Below, in pieces: positions 57,337 through 64,000 of a stretch of 64,000 nt of DNA. This stretch comes from Burkholderiaceae bacterium (GTDB lineage: Bacteria > Pseudomonadota > Gammaproteobacteria > Burkholderiales > Burkholderiaceae_D): positions 46,357-110,356 of the forward strand of contig JARLJG010000045.1 of NCBI GenBank assembly GCA_031291325.1. The letters are read 5' to 3'. The notes under the pieces are model-generated. The model was not told the origin of the DNA, made no database searches, and saw only the letters and a program-made list of their open reading frames with translations. Position 1 is the stretch's first letter; each line of letters opens with the position of its first letter. The translations under genes were made by a program, and so were the position numbers.

Positions 57337-60300
57337 TTATACGATCGTGCGTTCGCGCCGCAATTCGCGCACGCAGGCGCCGATCCACTGCACGGTCAGC
57401 TTTTCCTGCAGCGAGTTTTGCCGCAGGCGCGCATTCAAGCCGCCGAAATCGACGCTATCGAGCGGCTGGTCCTGGTTGAAGCAGGAAAACACGTACGACA
57501 CTTCGCCGGTGACCGGGTCGCGCTGCGGCTGCAGGCATTGCGCGCAGATTTCCTTCATCATGCATTGCATCGGCGAGTTGATCGAGCCGATGGCGAAATG
57601 TTCGGCTTTCAAATAAGGCTTGAGCACATTGTGGCGCGCATATCCGACTGCCGCCATCATGCGATCGGAACCGATGGCGATGATGCGGTCGACTGCCAGC
57701 GTGCCGATCGGTTGATTGCCCAGCTTGCCGCTGGCGTAGGCGGCAATCGCTTCGACGATGTTGCCGACGAAGGTCTTGTCTTGCGCTCGGGTGGCGACGA
57801 AGCCGGGCGCTTCGTCGCAGCACCAGACGATGACGTCGGCTGCGGCTTCGATTTCGGCGACCTTGTAGCGGTCGATGAGTTTCTTGTAGCCGGCAAAATA
57901 CAAGACCTTGGAACCGGCCGCGCGCGCCGCCGCGCCGATCGAGAACAGCACCGCGTTGCCGAGGCCGCCGCCGACCAGCATCACGGTTTCCTCGGGTTCG
58001 ATATGCGTGGCCGTGCCGGTCGGCCCCATCAACACCACCGGCTCGCCCGGCTGCAGCGACGCCACCAGATCGGCGGAGCCGCCCATTTCCAGCACGATGC
58101 AGGCGACCAGCCCGCGCTCGACATCGACCCAGGCGCCGGTCAGCGCCAAGCCTTCCATCGCCATGCGGGTGCCGTGCGCAGTCGGCGCCAGCGACTCGTA
58201 ATTTTGCAGCCGGAAAAACTGTCCCGGGCGGAACTGGCTGGCCGCGAACGGCGCGTGCAGCACCACTTCGACAATGGTCGGCGTCAGGCGCGAGACCGCA
58301 TGGACGGTGGCACGCATGCCGGCGTTGAGGCGGGCAAAAAAGGCTTCGTCGCTGTCGTCGTTGGCCGGCGCTTGTTGGGTCAGCACGCGCGAGACGATCG
58401 GGTAGCCTTGCTTGGCCGACGCCATCGCCTTGACCACGTTGCCGAAATACGACGGGTGCAAATCGCCGAAGAAGGAGATGAAGCGCTGGTTGTCGAGCTT
58501 GGAGAGCAGGATGTCGGGCTGTTCCGGTTTCGAGATTTCCCGTTCCGGCGAGCATTTGTTGCCCTGCTCGTCGCAAGCGGCGAAGTATTTGCCGTCCAGG
58601 TGGAAATGCGCGCCGTCTTCGCGCGCCAGCACGGTGTTGGGCTGGGTGCCGGCAGCGATGAATATGGCGCGCGCCGGCAATACGACTGCATGTCCCGCGC
58701 TCCATTTGCCATCCTCGCCGCGCACCTGGGTGAGCATGCGGATGCTGTTGGCCGCGCCGTAGGCGTCGACGTCGATGGCTTCCGGGCTCAGACATTCGGC
58801 ATACACGATGCCTTCTTCCAGCGCCTTTTCGACTTCTTCATGGTTCAAGGTGTAGGCCGGGCTATCGAGCATGCGCTTGCGGTAGGCCAGCGTGACGCCG
58901 CCCCAGCCATTTAGCAGCGTCAGAATCTCGGGCTGTTCGCCGGCAGCCTCAGCCCTGGCGCGCTCGGCGCGAATTGCGCGCGCATGTTGCAGGAATTCGG
59001 CGGCAATTTCCGCTTCTTCCTCGTTCCAGTTGGCTTGCACGTGCGCTGCGCCATGCTCGGCGGCCAACTGCTCGTAGCGGCACAGGAATTTTTCCACTTG
59101 CACCGGATAATACGCCAGCGATTCGGTGGCGGTGTCGATGCCGGTCAAGCCGCCGCCGATGACCACCACCGGCAACCGCAATTGCATGTTCGCCAGCGAA
59201 TGTTCCTTGGCCGCACCGGTCAGTTGCAGCGCCATCAGGAAGTCGGACGCGGTGCGCACGCCGCGCGCCAAACCGTTCGGAATATCCAGCACCGTCGGTC
59301 GGCCCGCCCCCATCGCCAGCGCGATATGGTCGAAACCGAGGCGGAAGGCATCGTCGACCGTCAGCGTGCCGCCGAAGCGCACGCCGCCGAACATCGAAAA
59401 TTGCGCGCGCCGTTCCAGCAGCAGGCGGATCACTTTCAGGAAGTTTTTGTTCCAGCGCACCGTGATGCCGTATTCGGCGACGCCGCCGAAGCCGGCCAGG
59501 ATGCGCTCGCCCAGCGGCTCGCTCAAATCCGCGATGTCGGCCACCGGATCGAAAGCGCTGCGGCTGCCGTCGCTGCGCACGCCGCAAAGTGTTTCCGGCA
59601 AGGGTTCGATCTTCAAGCCGTCGATGCCGACTACCAGGTGGCCGTCGTTCAACAAGTGATGCGCCAGCGTGTAGCCGGCCGGGCCAAGCCCGGTAATCAG
59701 CACGCGGTAGCCGCTCTTCGCACGCGGATACGGACGGCGCAGATTGAGCGGATTCCAGCGCGTCAGCAGCGAATAGATTTCAAAACCATACGGCAAGGCC
59801 AGCACGTCCTTGATCGTGCGCGTTTCGATTTGCGGAATATTTACCGGTTCCTGCTTCTGGAAGATGCAGGCCTTCATGCAATCGTTGCAGATCCGGTGGC
59901 CGGTCGCCGCCACCATTGGGTTGTCGACGGTGATGATGGCCAGCGCCGCGACCGAACGACCGCCTGCCTTGAGAGTATGAAATTCGGAAATCTTCTCGGT
60001 CAACGGGCAACCGGCCTGCACCACGTTGAATACCGATTTCTTGTAAGCTGCCTTGCCGAGAAACGGCACGGCATCCTTCGCCACTTTTTCCTTCAAACCC
60101 TTGGCGCAGGAATCCTTGCCTTGCGCATGGCACAGGATGCAATAATTGGCCTGATCCAGCGCGCCGCGCAAATCGGTGCCGTGATCGGTCAGCGCAAAGC
60201 CGTGGCGATAACGCAGATGTTCAGGTTTGATCGTGAAGGTCTTGTAGCCGTCGTGCTGGTTTTCCTGCGCGCTCGGGACCAGGTTTTGCGGGTCGACATC

Positions 60301-60861
60301 GTGCGCTTCGCGAAACAGGACGCCGGCGTGATGCGCGGCCTGGCCGGCTGCCGTGTGGAAGGCCCACGCCGCGTAGCGCTTGGCGGCCTCCAACTGTTCG
60401 GCATGCGCGGTTTCGTCTTCTTGCCAGGCTTGCACGCGCTGCGCGAAAGTGAGTTCGTCGAAATGGCCGCCGAACCAGGCGGCGAGCTGCGCGCGCAACG
60501 CCGGCCCGTCGAAACCTTCGGCCTCCTCGGCGGAAATCTTGCGCGCCGCCGTGCGCTGCACGAACTGGCGTTTGACCGCATACAAGGGCGCGAGCGCATA
60601 ATGGCTTTGCGCCAAGGCGCCGACTTCAGCTTCGATGCCGAACAAGCTGGCGACGAAGTCTTCGACATATGGCCCCACTTCGATCAACAGAGTCGACTCC
60701 GCCTTCGCCGTCAGCGCGTCGGGATCGGCTCGCGCCGCCAGCAATTGTTCCGATAGATTTGGTGCTGCCGCTTGCAGCTCCTGCAGGAAGCGCGCATCGA
60801 GCGCCAATAGGCCTTCGCGTTCATAGAGCTGCGCGAAGTGCATGCCAAAGTTCAAGTTCAA
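57337..60861 (-). CDS. Giant multidomain FAD/NAD(P)/Fe-S oxidoreductase (GltD-like plus PyrK-like)
   Basis: A 1174-residue cytosolic electron-transfer protein. Order: an N-terminal helical region; Cys clusters (NYCILCHAQGKDSCAKG and RICNDCMKACIFQ, about residues 255-350) like Fe-S-binding parts of glutamate synthase small subunits; two nucleotide folds (ITGLGPAGYTLA and VIGGGLTGIDTATE); a ferredoxin-reductase domain (FRPGQFFRLQNY, MLVGGGLGNAVL); and a C-terminal PyrK-like [2Fe-2S] motif (CMMKEICAQC with a later Cys in SCFNQ). The TTG at 60861 is chosen because GGAGAA lies seven bases upstream; an ATG follows six codons later. Electron donor and acceptor are unknown. Confidence 0.82.
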   Translation of the reverse strand: MNLNFGMHFAQLYEREGLLALDARFLQELQAAAPNLSEQLLAARADPDALTAKAESTLLIEVGPYVEDFVASLFGIEAEVGALAQSHYALAPLYAVKRQFVQRTAARKISAEEAEGFDGPALRAQLAAWFGGHFDELTFAQRVQAWQEDETAHAEQLEAAKRYAAWAFHTAAGQAAHHAGVLFREAHDVDPQNLVPSAQENQHDGYKTFTIKPEHLRYRHGFALTDHGTDLRGALDQANYCILCHAQGKDSCAKGLKEKVAKDAVPFLGKAAYKKSVFNVVQAGCPLTEKISEFHTLKAGGRSVAALAIITVDNPMVAATGHRICNDCMKACIFQKQEPVNIPQIETRTIKDVLALPYGFEIYSLLTRWNPLNLRRPYPRAKSGYRVLITGLGPAGYTLAHHLLNDGHLVVGIDGLKIEPLPETLCGVRSDGSRSAFDPVADIADLSEPLGERILAGFGGVAEYGITVRWNKNFLKVIRLLLERRAQFSMFGGVRFGGTLTVDDAFRLGFDHIALAMGAGRPTVLDIPNGLARGVRTASDFLMALQLTGAAKEHSLANMQLRLPVVVIGGGLTGIDTATESLAYYPVQVEKFLCRYEQLAAEHGAAHVQANWNEEEAEIAAEFLQHARAIRAERARAEAAGEQPEILTLLNGWGGVTLAYRKRMLDSPAYTLNHEEVEKALEEGIVYAECLSPEAIDVDAYGAANSIRMLTQVRGEDGKWSAGHAVVLPARAIFIAAGTQPNTVLAREDGAHFHLDGKYFAACDEQGNKCSPEREISKPEQPDILLSKLDNQRFISFFGDLHPSYFGNVVKAMASAKQGYPIVSRVLTQQAPANDDSDEAFFARLNAGMRATVHAVSRLTPTIVEVVLHAPFAASQFRPGQFFRLQNYESLAPTAHGTRMAMEGLALTGAWVDVERGLVACIVLEMGGSADLVASLQPGEPVVLMGPTGTATHIEPEETVMLVGGGLGNAVLFSIGAAARAAGSKVLYFAGYKKLIDRYKVAEIEAAADVIVWCCDEAPGFVATRAQDKTFVGNIVEAIAAYASGKLGNQPIGTLAVDRIIAIGSDRMMAAVGYARHNVLKPYLKAEHFAIGSINSPMQCMMKEICAQCLQPQRDPVTGEVSYVFSCFNQDQPLDSVDFGGLNARLRQNSLQEKLTVQWIGACVRELRRERTIV

Positions 60862-61085
60862 GTTGGGTTCTCCAGGGTCGGCCAACGCAGAACGGCAGTT
60901 GTGCGGATGCGATTCCGTCGCATTCGGCAGGGCTGCTGCCTCGTCGGCAAGCCTACACTGTTTGAAAAAAGAAGGCAACCGCGCATCGTCGATGCGGATG
61001 AAGCGCGCGCTGCGCGCTTTCTGGAGATGCGATTGACACTGACTTGAATGGCGGGTCGCAATTGTGGCGCGGTAAAATACAGCGC

Positions 61086-62171
61086 CTAGCCGATCCGGTT
61101 GCGCAGATTGTTTGTCATTTCGATGCGGCCGGCCGGGCTGGCCATGAAGACGATCACGTCGCCGGCGCGCACCGTAAACGCATCGCCGGGATTGAAGGTC
61201 CACGCCTCTTCACCACGAACCGCCAAGACGACAAATTCCTGGCTGCGCATTGGCAACATGCTAATGCGTGTCGGCGGAAATTTTTCCGGCACCAGCACCT
61301 CTTCCACGCGCAATTTATTTTCCGTCTTTAACATTTCGTCCAGGAAACCGACCACATGCGGACGCACCATTGCCGAAGCCAAGCGCATGCCGCCGGTGAA
61401 ATCGGGGCAGACGATTTCGTCGGCGCCGGCCTTGCGCATTTTTTCGATATTGCGCGTTTCTTGCGCGCGCGCGACGATCCGCACCGCCGGATTGAGTTGC
61501 TTGACCGTGATGATAATCATTAAATTGCGTGAATCGTCGCCAGTCACGGCGAATACCCCTTTTGCATTGGCGACATCGGCGCGCAGCAGCAAATCGTCGT
61601 CCGAGGCGTCGCCGTGCAAGTAGATCAGATCGGGAAAGCGGTCGGCATTTTCGTCGAAGCGGACTTGATCGGGGTCGATCGCGACGAACGGGCGGCTGGT
61701 ATTGTGCAATTCGTGCGCGGCATTGCAGCCCACCCGCCCGAAGCCGCAAACAATATAGTGGTTCTTCAACTTCCTGATGCGTTGTTCCATCCGTCGTCTC
61801 CGCAGGGATAAATCGAGGTCCTTTTCGAGAAAGAACACGGTCAAGCTGGTAAATAGAAAGGTCAGCGCGCCGAGGCCGGAAATTCCCATCATGCCGGCGA
61901 AAACGCGGGCGCCGAAGCTGTGCAGCGGGATCACTTCGCCGTAGCCAACGGTGGAAATGGTAATCAATGTCATATAGACGGCGTCGGACCACGTCGCCTT
62001 GTGGTCGCCGATCACATAGAAGCCGAGCACGCCGACGACGATCAACAGCAGCAGAAAGGCCGCCGCCCAGACGATACGCGCGGCGATTCGCCATAGTTGC
62101 GCGAACCCAACAGGAGCAGGCGTGGTGATATGCGCTATCGTTTTCGATTGTGATTTATGTGGGTCTTGCAT
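61086..62171 (-). CDS. Two-helix potassium channel with TrkA-N (RCK) domain
   Basis: A 361-residue inner-membrane ion channel subunit. It has two membrane helices flanking the pore loop with selectivity filter TVGYGE (residues 74-79), where Glu replaces the usual Asp. The cytosolic RCK/TrkA-N domain has the nucleotide motif VCGFGRVGCNAA, and a TrkA-C domain follows. It should conduct K+ under ligand control. The N-terminal cytosolic tail is long. Divergent from ompW across 481 bases. Confidence 0.92.
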   Translation of the reverse strand: MQDPHKSQSKTIAHITTPAPVGFAQLWRIAARIVWAAAFLLLLIVVGVLGFYVIGDHKATWSDAVYMTLITISTVGYGEVIPLHSFGARVFAGMMGISGLGALTFLFTSLTVFFLEKDLDLSLRRRRMEQRIRKLKNHYIVCGFGRVGCNAAHELHNTSRPFVAIDPDQVRFDENADRFPDLIYLHGDASDDDLLLRADVANAKGVFAVTGDDSRNLMIIITVKQLNPAVRIVARAQETRNIEKMRKAGADEIVCPDFTGGMRLASAMVRPHVVGFLDEMLKTENKLRVEEVLVPEKFPPTRISMLPMRSQEFVVLAVRGEEAWTFNPGDAFTVRAGDVIVFMASPAGRIEMTNNLRNRIG

Positions 62172-62652
62172 CGGTTTTGCATGACTGAGCGCAATAGAAT
62201 TGTTGCGCCATTGTACCTAGTGCCCACGAGAAATGGCAATTTTGCCGCAGATCCGTGCGTTTCGACGGGGAATGGACGGCTTCCGCTTCCGCAAACTGGC
62301 CGCTTCAAGCGCCTGGCTCCGCCTGCTACCGCTTTCGCGAAGTGTTGTTGTATTGGACCAAAGTCCAATATTGCTGACCACCCCGATACTTTACGATTAC
62401 GTCAAGTAGAAGGAGCAAGCTTTGGAGCAACTAGCTCAATAGGCGGTTCAGCTTCAAAATGAACAGTTTGGCATATATCCGCGCCAAATAAATGAAAGTA
62501 GCATTCCCGGCTTTAAGTGGGTGATGGCTTAACGATTGTGTCAGGTTTTTGCTGCTGGCGGCGGCAAAAATTGTGTGACGGTCGCCCTTCTGGAAATGCT
62601 GCATTGATTTAGCCAAAGAATTTTCAACGACAACAAATGAAGGAATGAGAAT
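62172..62652. other. 481-base divergent region between K+ channel and ompW
   Basis: No gene is supported. It holds a perfect 20-base palindrome (62351-62370) and AT-rich stretches that probably contain the promoters of both flanking genes. Confidence 0.5.
62351..62370. promoter_or_regulatory. Perfect palindrome TATTGGAC-CAAA-GTCCAATA
   Basis: Eight-base arms around a four-base centre, about 280 bases upstream of ompW. The geometry (two arms, four-base spacer) resembles a CRP/FNR-superfamily site, but the TTGGAC/GTCCAA arms differ from the TTGAT consensus. Confidence 0.5.
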
Positions 62653-63270
62653 ATGAAAACAGCAGTCTTAGCATTGGCAGCGGTCGCCATCGGGTTCGTC
62701 GCAAACAGTGCAGCCGCGCAAGAAAGTCCGTGGCTGGTGCGGGTACGGGCCGTCAATATCGAGCCGGTGAACAAATCCGATGCGTTTTCTGACGGAATCG
62801 CCGGGTCGGACGCAATCAGCGTGTCCAACAAGACAATCCCGGAACTCGACATTTCCTATTTTTTCACTCCGAATATCGCTGCGGAACTGATCTTGACCTA
62901 TCCGCAAAAGCTCGACGTTTCGGTTGATGGCCTTGGCAACATCGGCACTTTCAAGGCGCTGCCACCGACATTGACGGCGCAATACCATTTCTTGCCGACA
63001 AATTCGATCGACCCGTATGTCGGCGCCGGTATCAACTACACCAACATCTCGAGCCAGAACCTGTTGGGCGGCGTGGTTACTCTGGACCATAAGAGCTTCG
63101 GCGGCGCACTGCAGGCCGGCGTCGACTTCAAGATCGACAAAAACTGGTCGATCAACCTCGACTTGAAAAAAGTGTGGATCAGCAGCGACGTCTACATCGA
63201 AGGCACCAAGGTCAGCAACGCGCAACTCAATCCGCTGTTGGTGGGTGTCGGCGTCGGCTATCGCTTCTAA
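62653..63270 (+). CDS. ompW: OmpW-family outer-membrane protein
   Basis: A 205-residue eight-stranded beta-barrel. A signal peptide ends at ANSAAAQE. The first strand SPWLVRVRAVNIEP, the central LTAQYHFLP and the terminal GVGVGYRF with C-terminal Phe are OmpW features. OmpW forms a hydrophobic channel and is often induced under redox or osmotic stress. The ATG follows GAAGGAATGAGAAT. A terminator follows, so it is monocistronic. Confidence 0.93.
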   Translation: MKTAVLALAAVAIGFVANSAAAQESPWLVRVRAVNIEPVNKSDAFSDGIAGSDAISVSNKTIPELDISYFFTPNIAAELILTYPQKLDVSVDGLGNIGTFKALPPTLTAQYHFLPTNSIDPYVGAGINYTNISSQNLLGGVVTLDHKSFGGALQAGVDFKIDKNWSINLDLKKVWISSDVYIEGTKVSNAQLNPLLVGVGVGYRF

Positions 63271-63754
63271 GAGAATTTGCGCTGCTAGCGATGTGTAAAT
63301 TAAAACGCGCCGGAGATTCTCGGCGCGTTTTTTTATCTTCGTCGCCGGCGGAGTGGGAAGAGACTGGTTGTGGAGCAGGGCAGCGCGCGTGCGCCCTTCG
63401 TCGTCCGGTTGCATGGAAAAGCACGGCTATTCGGCTTTCGCTCAGCGCGTGAAATTGCACGTGGAAATCGGCCCGCAAGTTGCCGAATTTCTGTCGAGCG
63501 CGGAGCCTCGGAGCGAGGCACGGATTCTAAAGCTGTGAAGTTTTTTGAGCAAACGGCTGATTGGCCGCGATTTGACCCACGATTTGCGCTACGGGAAATG
63601 GCGTGCGCACGCCGGTTGATCCGCGCGTCCCTGCGTGGACGCCTAGCGGCTGCAGGTCGAAGATATTGTTTGGCGGCTACGCCCAACCAGGATTCACTTT
63701 GCGCGGTTTGTCGTTTCGAGCCGCATAGATATTGCAACTCCGGGGAGATCACTT
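63271..63754. other. 484-base intergenic region before ccoN
   Basis: Apart from the ompW terminator (63303-63337), no gene or clear motif is supported. I looked for a TTGAT-N4-ATCAA FNR box upstream of ccoN and found none. Confidence 0.5.
63303..63337 (+). terminator. Intrinsic terminator after ompW
   Basis: AAAACGCGCCG-GAGATTCT-CGGCGCGTTTT followed by TTTA, about 32 bases after the ompW stop. Confidence 0.9.
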
Positions 63755-64000
63755 GTGGAAAAAGAGCTGAATTACAACTACAAGGTCGTGAAGCAATTCA
63801 CGATCGCGACGGTATTGTGGGGTGTGGTAGGCATGCTGGTCGGCGTCATCATCGCCGCCCAGCTAGTCTGGCCGGCACTGAACTTTGATATACCGTTTCT
63901 GACCTATGGGCGCCTGCGTCCATTGCACACCAATGCCGTGATTTTTGCATTCGGCATCAGCGGGCTGTTCGCCACCTCCTATTACGTGGTGCAACGCACC
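63755..64000 (+). CDS. ccoN: cbb3-type cytochrome c oxidase subunit I, 5' part only
   Basis: The first 82 codons of a cbb3 oxidase catalytic subunit, cut by the window edge. A GTG start follows CGGGGAGATCACTT. The sequence has the first membrane helix [22 protein letters not shown], then [17 protein letters not shown], where the His in LHTNAV is the low-spin haem ligand region, and [14 protein letters not shown]. cbb3 oxidases reduce O2 under low oxygen; ccoO, ccoQ and ccoP probably follow outside the window. Confidence 0.93.
   Translation, partial: MEKELNYNYKVVKQFTIATVLWGVVGMLVGVIIAAQLVWPALNFDIPFLTYGRLRPLHTNAVIFAFGISGLFATSYYVVQRT

Noticed and set aside
60862..61203. Upstream extension of the giant reductase frame
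   Set aside because: The extra residues have no family pattern and overlap the potassium channel gene's 3' end; a TTG with a GGAGAA site at 60861 fits better.
63370..63888. 172-codon ORF across the ompW-ccoN gap
   Set aside because: It starts in the gap, runs out of frame into ccoN, has Arg/Ala-rich composition and no recognisable domain.

Overview
The window is chromosomal DNA with a high G+C content and dense coding. It looks like a betaproteobacterium of the order Burkholderiales, most likely Oxalobacteraceae (Herminiimonas or Janthinobacterium-like). This rests on gene content and protein style: DUF2863, a biotin-operon and leucine-catabolism neighbourhood, NodT-type outer-membrane factors and a cbb3 oxidase gene at the right edge. 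It is an inference, not a database match. I saw no rRNA, tRNA, CRISPR array, complete insertion sequence or prophage.

Bases 1-16142 are one long co-oriented block for acyl-CoA and leucine catabolism. It runs: an SDR oxidoreductase, an acyl-CoA dehydrogenase, a DsbA-like isomerase, a small orphan ORF, a rhodanese, a YchJ-like protein, liuB, liuC, the biotin genes bioA-bioF-bioD-bioB, acpH, liuD (the biotinylated subunit), a ghrA-like reductase, liuE, a DUF1289 protein and a metallo-hydrolase. The genes that make biotin sit between the two subunits of the enzyme that needs biotin.

Bases 16143-22301 carry a small unknown gene, a TetR-crotonase pair divergent from a nitronate monooxygenase, a POT peptide transporter, and an exported metallo-beta-lactamase-fold hydrolase resembling methyl parathion hydrolase. 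Bases 22302-33679 are an efflux region. An emrB-OMF-emrA operon diverges from a MarR regulator, followed by a complete RND pump-adaptor-OMF operon. Similar ATTAGC/GCTAAT repeats lie upstream of both systems. A FUSC-family membrane protein follows.

Bases 36198-44751 hold single genes and small operons. They include a DUF2726 membrane protein, a dGTPase homologue that has lost all its HD-domain metal ligands, an attenuator-like leader with an Asn-rich 12-residue peptide ahead of a 56-residue basic protein, a GNAT acetyltransferase, an exported-protein/DUF2145 pair, a DASS anion transporter, a CREST-type membrane hydrolase and a stand-alone CZB protein.

Bases 45050-64000 hold an AT-rich orphan lipoprotein, a nuclease-helicase overlapping a FAN1-like VRR-NUC nuclease gene, an M16 peptidase, a membrane diguanylate cyclase, DUF2863, pncC, a giant FAD/Fe-S reductase, a TrkA-N potassium channel, ompW and the first 82 codons of ccoN. 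The best candidates for something undescribed are the metal-ligand-free dGTPase homologue and the leader-peptide/attenuator unit just downstream of it.
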